Notes: generated by a model from the sequence alone, not told the origin. A DNA stretch of 64,000 nucleotides from Heligmosomoides polygyrus polygyrus (GCA_947396885.1 OX377202.1:78836643-78900642); one strand, 5' to 3'; shown: positions 10,533 through 23,223, counted from the first letter of the stretch. Program-made: numbers and translations.

Positions 10533-13500
10533 CTTTCAATTGTCTTAAACCCAAGAGTAGCAGTTATGTAGTATATCTTCATTTATTTGATTCTGCCGTG
10601 TGCGAAGCCTAATATTATGCTTTGTGTAGTTTTTAAGAAACTAGAAGAACAGCCCTATAAAACAAAGTGGAGCGAGGACTCAGCCATGAAAAGATGAGAT
10701 AGAACGGGAGAATGCGCTAGCGTAGATGGAGCGTTTTGCAACAGCACGGTATTGAGCCACTGCCTCTTTGATGAAAAATTTCTGAAAGCTGAGCCATTCT
10801 AGAGAAGTAAAAATAATAGTGCGCTTAATACTCATTCTGAGGAATCTGACGGCATGAAAAGATTGGTTGCGAATAGTGCTTGCTAATCTTTGCAATATTT
10901 TAAAACACGACCAAATTTTCTCCAAAAATAGTGAAAATCAGTAAAATCTTTGTCCGATAGACAAAAAAGTATTACACTACCTTTGAGCTCAACTCCGATA
11001 TTTAGGAGAAAAATGCACATTCCTTTCTATGTAACAGCAAAAAAAGGGCGTCGCGGTTTCCCGTCCAACCCTCAACTTCATACCTCAAAGGACTTGCTAT
11101 GAAATTCTTCCATCCTTGGAATTATAATCTTTATTCATTTACCGTCTTAGAGGGAAGATCCTGCTCTGAATAGGAGCCCGATATCGTCCTTCAAGCAAAT
11201 GAGGTGTGGAATTCTATAAGAGGTGCTGCGAGGCGGCTTGCAAAGGCACCTGCACGATTCATAGGGTGTATTAAGCCAAGAGTGGGCTATTATGAATCAT
11301 ACTGCTCCATAGTGACCTCCGGTACGTATGCTAATGATGCTTTAACCAGTATCAAGTCTGGTCCATTCGAAACTTTCACTCAAAACTTGTTCATTCCAAT
11401 AAGTATTGTTGCAGTGTCGGCCACGCCGTGTGCTCACACAACCCATTAGACCGTGTATAGGACCGACATGGAGGCACAAGCAACCAAGCTTCGTTGTGCT
11501 GCGCGGGCGGCACACGAAGTGCCTTTTTTGACATTACACGCAGACACGAACGCTTCACACACACAGCCGAGCCCAGCTTTTCAGACCCCTTCTTCAGGTG
11601 AACAGAAAAGTCTGTCTCAAGCGAACGCTTTGCACCTGTATTTGATCTGGTTGCTTCAGTGATATTGTGCCCTCTTTCAGAAACCAAGGTCAGGGCATGC
11701 AAGTGCAGTCAGTACTAGCCAAGCACCGGAAGCACTGGATGACAAGCACATGTCTAGTTCCTAATGAGGACGCAGGTAGAGGACATTGGATTAAAGCGCA
11801 GTTCTGATGTGTCCTAACCGGAAGCCGGCGTATACTGATTTGCGTCCCAATCCCTTGTCCGAATTTCAACGAGAACTTCAGGTGCTATCCCATTGTGCGG
11901 GGCATTTATTTAAACTAAGTGGATGAGGTTGTGTAGCATGGGATGACTAATGGTACTGGTACTTTAGCATTGCCTCCTCCCGACTAGGATAGATCCTGCA
12001 GTTCTTATAAAAGGAGCATCCTCCATCATGCAAAACGCTTCGGTTTGCCGTTCACACCCAACCCCTAGAACCTAAAGTGGGGTGCAAATGTGTCCAAATA
12101 AGTTCGTTGAAAACAAAGTGCAGCAGACATAGAAATTCTATTCAAAGTCACAATTTGTTGTGAAAATGCTCAAAGGGCTAATTGGATATTCTTCCAATAA
12201 TTTATCACAGAAACTCCATAAGACCCTTTTTATAATCTCTCTTCAACCTTAAAGACTTGAACGCTTCAATTTCTTTGCTGCTTCTTGTAAAGATTCGTGT
12301 CAACATAGATAATGGCTCATGGTTGGAGATTAGTACTTGGCAGTAATCATAAAGGAATAGCAGATGTTGGAAGAAACATTTCTCGTTATGGGGAGAAGGC
12401 AAATATCTTGATCTTTTTGTAACTCTGAAAAGCTTTAGGCGGTTATCCTGTTGCCGTATTCATGAACGTTCCCAGGATCTTCCCGGCCTCCCACGGGAAG
12501 CGAGCGAGGCGAGAGAAGAAGCGATAGTTGATATTTGTTGCGAGTCGGGATCAAGTGTCTTCAGACATTGTTCACAAAGACGGATGTATAATGGGTGTCA
12601 TCGTTAGGATATGTAGGGCGCACGCTACGTCTCGAGTCGACTCGGGTAATGGGATGGATGGAGTGAGTCAACCTCTGGCCTCAGCTATAGCTCATTTCTA
12701 GCGAACTTACAGATCAGCGTAGACACTGAGCTACATCGAAAAAAGTCACTGAAGAAGAATGCGTAATCTAATGGCAAAGAGCAGGTTCGCCCGCATTTAG
12801 TAAAAATCGTCTTTCGTTCAAGGCGGCACGATCCCAGAAATCTATATAGGCTGCCAGAGTGTTGTCAAAACGCTTCGGCTAAAAACAGCGTAGACGATTA
12901 GGATGCTACTGCAAGCAATGATAGATTAGCAGAACGGCAGCTCGCTCACTCTTTGACTGTAGTGGACACGTCTAGCTCAATCGAGAATGTGGTCTTTATC
13001 CCGAGCGCTCAGAACGCTCAAAATTCGTGTTCTTATGTAGGTTCTAATGTGTAGCGGTTTGAAGAATAACTACTGCTCAAGCACTTGGGAAGAAAGCAGT
13101 TCTGGTGGTGTCTCTTACACAACAAAACCAGCACTGGGATGGTCACACTGATGGTGCTGTCTGAAGAAGTGGGAATCATGAACAAGTAAGTGACCACGGG
13201 TGTCGCTGGAAGTAGGAAGCGTTGTAGCGGACTCACTTCACCGGTTTCAACCGTAAGAACTTTCGGGAACACAACTGTAGGCATGTAGTAAATATAGCAT
13301 CCAGTGGCTGTAACAGGGTGATAGAAATCCTCATAGGGATATTCCTGTCAATGTTCTACTAGAAGGACGCCAGCTGGAATTAAGTACATTAAATATTGGT
13401 TGATTAAGAAGTCTCGGCACCTTTTCTCCCTACATTCCAATTTTCGGAGACCATTTTACGATAAGTTTATGCGGTGCAAGACTCTCCAGACGTCACCTGG

Positions 13501-13685
13501 AATAGTACATAAATGGTTGCCTACCAGAATGAAACAACCGTGACGTTAACTGATCATCATCTGTTATGTGCTCCTACAACGCCATGGAAGGACAGAGAGT
13601 CAAGAATCAGTTTCTGTGAATGGTTGCCTCTGTGCTTGTACGGGATATACGGGAAGACATTTCATTAGGATATAGTTACTGCAGA
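10533..13685. other. No gene or recognised repeat seen
   Basis: Three kilobases with only short overlapping open frames (for example 11204-11449 plus and 11702-11391 minus) and no motif, splice chain or terminal repeat that I could support. Confidence 0.3.
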
Positions 13686-13930
13686 CGCGTGGTAGCGCAG
13701 ACGGAGGAGGCGGCGGTTGTTGTGTGCGCTCGATTACAGGCTCCTGTTTCGTATCTCCCGCAGAGTCTAACCAAGGCTTCCGCAGTGGTAAGTGAATAGA
13801 TACCAAACCTGTCTATAAAGGGTAGAACACCGACTTGTTCATCGGCTGGCCACCACAAGTTATCGTGTAGGTCGTGTACGCATTCTACCTCCACGACGTC
13901 CCGTAGAAAAACCAGAATGCGTGGCTTCAC
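13686..13930 (+). mobile_element. tRNA-derived SINE, head and body
   Basis: One of the most complete copies of a ~250-270-bp dispersed repeat. The head carries an RNA polymerase III A-box-like stretch, TGGTAGCGCAGACGG at 13690-13704, and a degenerate B box near GTTTCGTATCTCC. The body contains the family's conserved words: ACCAAACCTGTCT, CTTGTTCATCGGCTGGCCACC, ACGCATTC and CCCGTAGAA...GAATGCGTGG. It abuts the mariner relic that begins at about 13936. Other copies lie at about 2.2, 9.7, 21.1, 22.5, 26.9, 27.8, 35.0, 40.9, 41.6, 55.3 and 63.9 kb. Confidence 0.7.
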
Positions 13931-13935
13931 CTTAC

Positions 13936-14035
13936 GGCCCTCTTCCATGGGACCACAGCGGCGACCGCTGCTATTCGTCTAAAACGACCGAAACGCGGCA
14001 GAGTCATCGTACTTCATGACAACACCCGTCCCCAG
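13936..14035 (+). pseudogene. Mariner transposase relic, 5' piece
   Basis: The plus strand reads RLKRPKRGRVIVLHDNTRP, the region around the second catalytic aspartate of mariner transposases (HDNA/T motif). The frame stops where a hAT-like element is inserted at 14036. The other piece of the same relic resumes at 17016. Joining the two across the element and its 8-bp duplication keeps the frame, which shows they were once contiguous. The N-terminal part is missing; a SINE abuts at about 13930. Confidence 0.75.
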
Positions 14036-14739
14036 CAGGGATGGGCGGAATTTCTGTTTTCTGATTTTCTGGCCGTTTTGGGAAAAATTTTTCTGTTTTC
14101 TGTTTTCTGGGAAAATGGCCAAAAATTGGCCAGAAAACAGAAAATGGGGTTGCGAACAAAATTTTATCACAGAAATCCAATAAAAAGGATCCAAAAAGTA
14201 TCGTAGAATAGTGAGCTTTATTCCAAAATAGTATTTCTAGAGTATCTTACATGGTAAGCATGTGGCGTTTTTTGGAATAGTAGTAATTGCGCCATATGCT
14301 CATGAACTATGCCGCTTTGTCTGCTTGATTGATTGTGTAAGTGCTGCTGGCAAGGAGTATAGGACTATATCGTAGGGCATTTTTCGAGTTTCATAATTTG
14401 GCTTCGTATTCTTTTCGATGTCAACAGTAGTTTGGACCGTATACGATCACCAAAAATTTTATTTTAAAAATATAAAACTGGTGCACTGAAGGGCACTTAA
14501 TTATGCATTAACTAACCACTTGTCCTAGAGTTGCTGTGGGTAGGATTATTCTCCACCTCCATTTTAAAAATTGAACATTGTTGGCCGGTCATCCCCAATA
14601 TCGCCTTCTGCAGAGCCTTTGTCGACTCTCAAGACTCTCTAACTTCAAGATTGCGGAGCCTTTAGTGTCACAAATTAGTAAGAAACAGAAAAGTTTCAGT
14701 TACCTTTGACTTCACCGCTGTAGTGATATAGTAGTGATA

Positions 14740-16075
14740 CACGAAATTTCTCATTTATCACGCATATCATCTGTCGTCTCATCGATCATCGAGTTGTTCA
14801 AGCGGGCACCAGCAGCGTCTCCATACGTCCATGCCGCATGCCAGGGTGCTCCAGGGTGCTCCATGGTTTCTTTTAGCTCGAGGGACACGAAGAGCGTCAT
14901 ATTGTTTGTTCAGCACTTTGACGAAGAAGTCCGACCAACGCGTTGTTGGGCATCCTGGTGTTCTCTTGACATCCCGCGGAATCTAGTCGGTGTCTGCGAA
15001 GCGCATTACGTGGCCCACCTAATTTTCGACGACTTGGTCATGCGACAGCATCTCTGATCTTCGAACGTTGGCGAAGCTCGGAAGTCTCGAGGCCTTCTCT
15101 CACCTGCGTGAGTTGTGTCACTCCGAGCATCGTCCTCTCGATTCCACGCTGCGCGACGCTGATCGCGTGTTCATCCTGCTTTCGTATAGCCCAGGTCTCT
15201 GAGGCGTATGTTAGGGCAGGAAGAACAGTGGAGTCGAATAGGTGGGCACGGAGTCGGACGTTCTTCGTCTTCTTCGCGACTTCTTCGACGGTCTTGAAAG
15301 CTCCCCAAGCCGCTCGTTTCCTCCTGCTCAGCTCCGGCGCTAGGTCGTTGGCCATGTTGACTTCGTGACCCAGATACACGTAGCTGGAGCATTCGAAGAT
15401 GTTCGTTCCGTTGAGCGAGGATGAGGCATCCGAAACTCGTCCGTTCCTCATGAACATCGTCTTCGTAAGATTCAGCTGCAGTCCAAGTTCTCATACATGT
15501 ACACGATCGAAGTCGGCCAGCATTCGCTCCGAATGGTTAGCGCTCGGTGTTAGATGGTGTAGCTGCCGTCCGTCTCTTTCACTTCCGTGTCTTCCCATTC
15601 TAGTTCGCGAATGACGTTTTTGAGGGTGGCGCTGAAGCGAACGGGGGATACTCTCTCATCGAACCTCTCTGTTCACGTTGGCAACGACGTTGTTGTAGAA
15701 TGGCGAAACCTTTGTCGTGAATCCACTGTACAGCTCTCGAAGGATTCTGACGTACAGAGTAGAAACGCCCCGAGTGAGCAGGGCTTCGATGACCGCTTCA
15801 GTCTCGACAGAGTCAGATGCCTTCTTCAGATCGACGAACGTAAGGCACAGCGGCGGCTTGTACTCTCGCGATACTTCGAAGAGCTTCGTAATGAGTGTAT
15901 GTGGTCGATCGTGCTGAATCCTCTCTGAAATCCTGCCTGTTCGTATGGCTGTCCCTATTCAAAATGACTCGAGTAAACAGCTTGTAGACTACGAGCATCA
16001 GGCAGATCGGGCGATTGTTGCTAATGCCGTGCACTCCCCTGTACACCAAGTCGATTCTTCTGGTCTTCCACTGAG
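14740..16075 (-). mobile_element. RTE-1-like LINE fragment, reverse transcriptase lacking its FADD motif
   Basis: On the minus strand the conserved blocks run in order: NNRPICLMLVVYKLFTRVIL, ELYSGFTTKVSPFYNNVV, FSATLKNVIRELEWED, RMLADFD, LNLTKTMFMRNG, YVYLGHEVNMANDLAPELS, VLPALTYASETWA and RDVKRTPGCPTTRWSDFF. This is the order in nematode RTE-1 elements. Frameshifts and stops interrupt it. Between QLHHL and TPSANHSERML, at about 15550, the block that normally holds the catalytic FADD is absent, as if 27 nt were deleted. The copy is 5'-truncated and sits inside the hAT-like element. Confidence 0.85.
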
Positions 16076-16692
16076 ATGTAATATGATATGTAGATATAAG
16101 GAGAAATAATAATAACAATGTGATGGAGAGGGTATATGCTCGGTCTTCATTATATGGTGTCTGCGCATTCAAGAAAGCACCTCCGCCCAAGACCTGCTGT
16201 GCTGACAGCCCCCTCAGACACAATCTCGTGTTGTTCTGTGAAATTCACATCTTTAGTCGGCTAAGTAGTAGGGTGCTGTAAAGAGCATTGATGCTGGCCT
16301 GAAAATTTTCAGCTAGGCCACTTACAAGGAAAGGTATTCCCGAGGAACGAAACGAACTAGGAATACAGATTCTGGCGGAGCCAGTAATACCAACGAATCT
16401 CTGCACAGCTTTAGAGCATGTTGCGAGAGTGTGTCTACAAACTCAAGCAACTGTGTTGAAACATGCAAACAGTAATCACTGAGCCTTCATCGTGTTCGGT
16501 ACTCTAAAAGTTCAACTCCTTACTAATGGGACCATTATCTAATTGAGACGCTAGCGGTGAAACGGAGCTGATGAGTAATGTTGTATACTTCAAGGGTCGA
16601 GATTCCTAGGATCCATCAGTCCACATTTACAACTTGCTGATTGCAGTGCACTGGGGTCTAATAGAAATTTTTATAAACGCTTGCAAATTAAA

Positions 16693-16855
16693 ACGCTGGT
16701 TTACGACTACATTTCTAGTCATACAAAAGCATTTGCTACTGGAAATATAGATCTTTGGGTATAATCGTAGATCTTTGGGTACGCTGGTTTACGACTACAT
16801 TTCTAGTCATACAAAAGCATTTGCTACTGGAAATATAGATCTTTGGGTATAATAA
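16693..16855. repeat. 88-bp tandem duplication
   Basis: The sequence starting ACGCTGGTTTACGACTAC at 16693 is repeated at 16781 and runs to about 16855 with essentially no differences, including CAAAAGCATTTGCTACTGG and AGATCTTTGGGTATAA. The near-identity implies a recent duplication within the hAT-like element. Confidence 0.85.
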
Positions 16856-17015
16856 TAGGTCATGTGATAATTTCGAAATTTTCTGTTTTCTGATTTCTGT
16901 TTTCTGATTTTCTGGCGTTTTTGGCCTTTCTGTTTTCTGATTTCTGTTTTCTGACGAAAGCGATTTTCTGTTTTCTGTTTTCTGGGAAAATTTTCAAAAT
17001 TTCCGCCCATCCCTG

Positions 17016-17250
17016 GTCCCCACGTCGCGAAGGAGACCTCCGAACTCAGTTGGGATGCCCCTTATTCCTCTGACTCCGTTCCTTTTGAATATCACCTCAC
17101 CTATTTCCTGAAGCGTCATTTTCACGACTGGAGATTCCACGATCAGTCGGAACTCGAGACTGAGGTCGTCTACTTTTTCGACTCGTACCGCCGCTGCTCT
17201 GAGCCAAGGAGTGCTGCCGGATCGTTCGGCCCATTTTATAGACCGTGATG
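17016..17250 (+). pseudogene. Mariner transposase relic, 3' piece
   Basis: It continues the frame of the 5' piece from the right-hand copy of the 8-bp duplication: PHVAKETSELSWDAPYS, then EYHLTYFLKRHFHDW and a C-terminal stretch. This is where mariner has L.HPPYSPDLAPSDYHLF, but the third catalytic acidic motif is degraded. It is dead both by divergence and by the 2.98-kb insertion. Confidence 0.7.
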
Positions 17251-19429
17251 GAGAACATGTAGTTGGTTGAATTCGTATTTTTTAAGACTGTGTTTTTCAA
17301 ATGAAAAAAAAATCCGGTGAAAGCAAGGACCAATATATGGAATTCTTATGTCGAGTTGGACACTCTAAATCAGCTTCGCGTTTCTGAAATCAAAGGGCAC
17401 GACTTTCTATTCGAAACAAGTTTCATACACATTGAGTTAGAGACTCTTCACGACGAAAGAAATAATTTGTCTCTAGGAAAATTTAGTAAAACTATCTTTG
17501 AATTTTTAAAATTTCTCCTGCCCGAGTGTCCAATTTGACGTGAAAAGTGCCTTGACAGTGCCTTGAAAATGTTATGAACAGAAAGGTTATAAAGTAGGAA
17601 ACACGCTGAAGTGACATGCCGGGCACAAAGCAACAGGAGCCGACATCGAACGCTGATGTGGACTGCATGAAAACACATAAGGAAGACCCTTGAGATTGAT
17701 CCATCGGAGGACGATGACGGCGAATCCATAAAAAGGCCGCGCCGAGATCGGCTAGGAGTAGACACCATCCGATCTGGCTGTGAATTCTTGCGCTCACTCG
17801 AAACCGCAGTCCATACGTTCGAGCAACGACGTGTTTTAAGGGAGGGAAGTGGTCTCGGTAACCATCTCAGAACGGTCCAAGGCAAGAGGAACATGCTCAA
17901 AACAACGAGCCATGGAGTCATTTAAGGTTATCAAACGTATCAATAACGGGAAAAATATGGGAGCTCGTCGTCAAGAAGAATCACATGAGTAGCAGCAGCT
18001 CAAGCTCTACACGCTAGAAAGAACGTGAACTAAAACGCGTTGAACTGTACAGGACAAAGATCAACTTGTTCACACTTATGGATACGTCACGCATTCTACT
18101 TTTAAGGAATATCGTATGAAACGCTTGAACGGGTATTTTGCTTCCAAAATGAACTGACTGAATGACGACGTCCAGACGTAAGGAACACCAATTTAACCTC
18201 CTGAGGGTTTGAAAAATGATGAATCTGATGAGACTCCGAACTTAAAGTCGGATCGAGGTGTCACGCGACACCAAGCTTTCCACCGATCGCACTGTCTGCC
18301 GCACATGCAGAGCGATAAAACTGACCACATGGATGAGTCAACTAAGGAGTTGAATTTAGGAGTTTGTCATGAGAAAGAGAAAATTTCAAGGAAGTACTAA
18401 TAAACGGGCATGATTGGAAAGTTCGAGACTCGTTCATGAAACAGTAAAGGCATGGGTGGAGTAAGCTCGGGTCCTCTTCGCTTGATGATGGTTAAAGGAA
18501 TTTCTCTTCCGCTGCCGATTCGCTGACGGCGATTACATCGATGGCTCAGCGAGTGAACGAGTCAGCACGACTTCTGGACGTCATAGTCCAAACACCAGTA
18601 TAACCTTGGTACCTTCACAACGAGGAAATCGCGAATAGCAACATATTGATCCCGTTTTAGAATACGGCCCTGAACAGGTGAGCGATTAAACTGGCTGATG
18701 AGGAAGGGCACTTCGGATGCAGGATCGATATGAAAGTGGATTACGATCTTAGCACTGAAGCTGGTTCACGGGCGTTCACGACGCGAAGTACGTCGTCGCG
18801 ACGACCCATCTTCGCGCCAATCGACGACAGTGGAACTGTAGTACTGCAGAAAGCAGGCGCATTCCTGAGCACGGAAGCCCCACTCTGGCACCACACCGCT
18901 TCAGCGGTTCGTCCGCCGCTGCTTCAAGCAGACACCGCCACCGCAGAAGTCAAGGAAGCCGCTCTCCAGGGAAGTGGATACACCGATGTGAGTCACCTCA
19001 GCGGGAAAAGAGGAACGTAAAACACGTCTGGCGCTGGGCTGTAGTGATGAACAAGATCGATTAGAGGCGTTCTTCGAGAGCCTTTCTAATAAAACAGTAG
19101 GGAATGTCGACAGTTCAGAAATCACATGTTGGACGACGTGACCGGAGAGTTCATTTACTTCTACTTTTCATGAGAGACTAACAAAGGCGGAACAGGAAGA
19201 GAGAAAATAATGAAAATTTGGCCACAAAAAAGATGAAAGCTCTGAAAAAAGTCTTAGGGAGATCTAGTTAGTATTCACTCCCACTGTATTCGTAGTAGGA
19301 TGCATACCGCATACTGCATTTAGATCAAACAAAGTCGGTTGTTGTCGACGTCCTGACCTATTTTTAATCTAAGTAAAACGGAGTTAGCCCGTCTCATTAC
19401 TCTGCTTGCATCACACCGTCCAGCTATCG
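17251..19429. other. No gene seen
   Basis: A minus-strand open stretch (17921-17448) has no recognisable motif. A short SINE-tail-like piece (ACGCATTCTACTTTTAAGG) lies at about 18076. Otherwise nothing. Confidence 0.3.
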
Positions 19430-19930
19430 TATAGTTGATCACTGAGTTGATCGGACGGCGCCAGAGCGTTTCCATTCCTCCCTGTCGCATGCCAGAGTGA
19501 TCCAGTCCTCCTTGCTTGAGCGACATGAAGAGCGTCGTATCGCTCGTTCAGGACTTTCACGAAGAAGTTCGACCTGCGCGCTGTAGGGCGTCGTGGTGCT
19601 CTCTTGGCAAACCGCGGAATCCAGTCGGTGACGGCTTTCGTCCAGCGGGTGTATGCGAAATGCGTTACCTGGCCGGCCCATCTGATTTTCGAGGAAGTGG
19701 ACCTTCAAACGTCGATGAAGCTACAAATTCCGAAGACCATTCACTTGCGTGCCTCGTGTCATAGTGAGCATAGACCTCCTCGCTGTGCGTCAAAGGTCGC
19801 TGTTCCACCTGCTTTTGTAGGACGAAGGTTTCTGAGGCGTACCTTCGCGCAATAGGAATGGTGAAGTCGAGTAGGTGGGCACGTAGAAGGAAGTTTTTTG
19901 TCGTCTTGACAACTCAGAAGCGAATCATCG
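19430..19930 (-). mobile_element. RTE-like LINE fragment, C-terminal end
   Basis: The minus strand gives WITLACDREEWKRSGAV, corresponding to the W.TLARDRDEWRR.W end of RTE-1 ORF2, plus upstream remnants (ENQMGRPGNAF, RRSSCRSSKED). Several frameshifts are present. The cognate plus-strand wording (CACGAAGAAGTTCGACCTGC) parallels the better RTE copy at 15 kb. Confidence 0.6.
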
Positions 19931-20991
19931 CAAATCTTTTCTGTTGAAGCGATTTTCGATATTCTGCTTCTCTCCCTTTTTCTTTGCGGTGGTGGTAAAA
20001 AGATGTTGAAAAGGCTGCTGCCTCCTAATGACGTTTAAGCTCCTTAAATAGAGAAGATATGGAAGACCACTGATGGTCGAGCAATTCGCATCCCGACAAC
20101 TGCAAAACATTCACCCTGTGTTAGTATGTTCCTTGTTACACAGTCGAGGCATGTTTTGCCACTCTCCACATCCCTTTGCTGTAACTGTCTGAAGTTTTCA
20201 GAGTATCGCTTTGGCGAACGTCTCGGAGCGATTCAGATAAGGGAAGAGGAGCCTTGTAGGAATCTAAGAGGAAAGACCAGACAGAGTTCAAGGCTCTCTG
20301 ATTAAAAAATGATCTTCACTTCTCGGGTAGCAACACTCTAAAAGTCTTGACAAGAGACCTCTCCATAAATGCTTTTATGAATTTCTTTAGTACAGCGGGT
20401 CGTCTCATGCAAATTAAAAAAAATCTGTTGGCTCTTGGGGCTTCCGTAATGACAAACATCAGCAGTTCGTGGTGAAGAATCATAACGTGCATCCAGTTCT
20501 CATCGAATAAAATTCATTACTCTACGTAATGTCGTTCACGTGTTAACAATATGTGTCAAGGTTCACAGTCAAACCAGACAGACTAAAAAACCTAGCGGAA
20601 CCGGAAGCTCCAGAAATATTCTGTGGATCGCAATCTCGTAACAATCGAAATTTGTTCAATATTTCAAAAACAACGTAAGTGCGCAGGGGTTACCAAGTAG
20701 CCGGCTTCTACAGCGTGCTCTAAATGTGAGCGAAATGGTCGCCAAAACTAGGGTGAGAGGGGTGGAATAAGGAACCTACGTGGGCGCAGGTGCTTTACAG
20801 GGCGCCTAAAAATACCAACTCTGTCTAAGTAGTCGTTAACCACTTAGCGACAATGTCGGACAATGCTGTCCTGTCCGCCCCCACATTTGCCCATTGCACA
20901 GTACCACGCGATACTTGTCGAAAGCGTGCAAATTTTCTTGAAACAATCCGATCAAGTTCAGCTGCTACAAAAGGCAAATGAAGGCATTTGT

Positions 20992-21246
20992 CAATCCTTT
21001 TTGGAATGCGCCACGCATTCTACTTCTACGGGAGGTCGTAAAGGCAATTTTAATGCGTATTTCGGCTATATACTTGCGACTTGCGGTGGCCAATCGATGA
21101 AGAAGTCAGTGTTTATCCCTTGCAGACATGTCTGGTACAAATTCACCGAACCCAAAAGGATAGAACACGGGCGGGAAACCAGAACCAAGAGCCTGAAATC
21201 GGGCGCACGCGACAGCCGGCGCCTCCTTCGTCTGCGCTAGCGCCTT
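20992..21246 (-). mobile_element. tRNA-derived SINE, near full length
   Basis: On the minus strand the head reads GCTAGCGCAGACGAAGGAGG, a good A box (TAGCGCAGACGA), followed about 50 nt later by a B-box-like TTGGTTCTGGTTTCC, then the body with GGGTCGGTGAATTTGTACC, AGACATGTCTGC, TGGCCACCGCAAGTC and CGTAGAAGTAGAATGCGTGG. This is one of the clearest copies and a useful family reference. Confidence 0.7.
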
Positions 21247-22435
21247 TCAATTGTTACGCGTTAACTTATTAGCAGGTGGCGCTGTTTTCAGTTGAGTTTT
21301 AGGAGTGAAGATATTTGGCGAAAACAATGTCGAGTGCGAAGTGCAGCCGAAGAAGCGCATTGTAGCGAAGGGGTTCTTGCCTTGTCACGGCGAGCAAAAC
21401 CCCCGGGGTGGGTTTGACCCTGAGATCGCGCCGTACACGTCTTCATCCTCGACGATGCTCATTTGATTAGCATAGCAAGTGCCATTTGCAGGAAGTTTTT
21501 CTGTCGGGAGACGACGTGCCATTTCTACGCTATCCGTTTGCAGGCGCTTAATTTGAGCAAAGATTGTGTTTCCTCAAGGTTGCTTGCGAAATTTGAAAAG
21601 AGGACAAGTGCACTGAAGGGAGAAAATCGGATCGTCACGCTACTTGTTGTATTTGTTGCCAGAAATGTAGTTTCTTGTCTGGTACAGCCTCAGAACCTAG
21701 GTAAACAGAGGAACATGAATTGCGCCATCGGCTAATTTCCCGTCCATTATCTGCCAACCGTATCTCATACAGCTTGATCGTATCCTCGATACCAACAGGA
21801 TGCAAATATGCTGCGTAGACAAGTTTTTGGCTGATCGTGACGCAACCCACCTTCATAACCTCCATAACGTCTTTATACCAGAAATTCCCGGAGACTGTGT
21901 GGAACGTGTCTCTACCCCAAAAAATAAGCGGCTTCCCAATTTTAGGTTCACTTCTGTCATGTTCCTATTGCAAAACTTCATGTAAATGACACTTACACTA
22001 CCAAATAGGAAAAAATCGCGCTACATTGGATAAGCACACTTGCAGCTTCGGAATAAGTTTCTGACTTGTGCTATTTAGAGCGAGTCAAAAAATTTGATGT
22101 AGCTAAAGGGGAAAGGATTTCAGGATAGGCGAAAAGTGATATCATTTTTTGAAGCATTTTCTTTTAGTAGAGACAGCACGAGTTCTCCAGCGGTGTGTAT
22201 GAACCTGACCTATTAAGGATTAGGGAAGAAAGTAATCCCCCTGAAGGGTGGACACATTCTATTTACATATGCATAATATTCCAGAGGCTCTTCTCTGCGT
22301 CTTGCTACTCACAGTGACATGCGGGGATGGAAGGGGTAGTAATCTGGCATTTTGACATAATTCAGGAGTACGCTAAAAAAGTGAAATAAAAGAAACCAAA
22401 TTGATTCAGAGCTTGGATGAAGAGATCTGACGTTT

Positions 22436-22612
22436 TTGGAATATACAATGGCAGTAACCAGGTCAGTGTTTTGCCCTTCAAAAACAAGTCTGGAAATTTA
22501 CCGACTCCGGAAGGATGGATGATTTGGTTGGAGAAAATCCAAACCAGGAACCTGGAATCGGGTGTAGCCGACAGCCGGTGCCTCCTCTGGTTGCGCTGCT
22601 ATGCGCCTCGGC
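22436..22612 (-). mobile_element. SINE, head and first half of body
   Basis: The minus strand carries the head (GCAACCAGAGGAGGCACCGG), a B-box-like GGTTTGGATTTTCTCC, and the start of the body (TCCGGAGTCGGTAAATTTCC, AGACTTGT). The 3' third, with the usual GAATGCGTGG tail, is missing. Confidence 0.55.
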
Positions 22613-23223
22613 GCTCTATCATATCGTTCATAAAAATGCAGTGAGATGATGGTGACAATACAGGGAGGTGGAATTAATTCATCCAGGGAACTCACAGGTT
22701 ATACCTATGCTTGACGCTTACGATCCATTTTGAACGTTGCGGTTTACATCGACTTTTAGATGGCAACCGTCACGCAACACAAATTGATTTATGAAAACTT
22801 AATCAGTCACTCTCAAGAGCAGATAAAATCTAACGAAGCATCAGAAAACTTGGAATTCACCGAACCACAATATGCGCGCGCTTCAGAGAATGAAGCCAAG
22901 ATAAACTGTGACAGATACTGAACAGCCGCATAAAAGGCGTGCAATCCCAATGTATATCAGCTAGATCAGCTAAAACGAAAACCATCGGTGATTGAATTAG
23001 TCGCCTAGGTCAATCCGAAATCGTCGCGCATTTAAAACTTGATGTCATGCACTTGCAGGGGGGGGGGGGCTTAGAATGCAGGTGATCGGCGGGTGAAGGG
23101 GTGTCGGCCGCTTCGTTCCCAACGTGCCGTAGAAACCTTACCAACTGTGAGGCCGCTTGAGATGTTAGATGAATTTTAGCGAAAGCTTCATGGTTTCAAG
23201 AGCTCATTCGTTATAAATTCGAC

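Larger units (their letters stand above)
14036..17015. mobile_element. hAT-like non-autonomous element with 8-bp target duplication
   Basis: The left end reads CAGGGATGGGCGGAATTTCT. The right end, reverse-complemented, reads CAGGGATGGGCGGAAATTTT. CAGGG-type ends with 8-bp target duplications are characteristic of the hAT superfamily. The flanks are GTCCCCAG (14028-14035) and GTCCCCAC (17016-17023), 7 of 8 identical. Subterminal DNA on both sides is packed with TTTCTGTTTTCTG repeats (14053-14120; 16879-16984). No hAT transposase was recognised. The interior carries an RTE-1-like LINE fragment and an 88-bp tandem duplication. Confidence 0.8.

Noticed and set aside
15108..15928. Plus-strand ORFs in the RTE region
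   Set aside because: They are antisense shadows of the minus-strand reverse-transcriptase fragment.
17448..17921. 157-codon minus-strand ORF with hydrophobic stretches
   Set aside because: No recognisable family and irregular composition, and it lies next to mariner remains. Likely chance.
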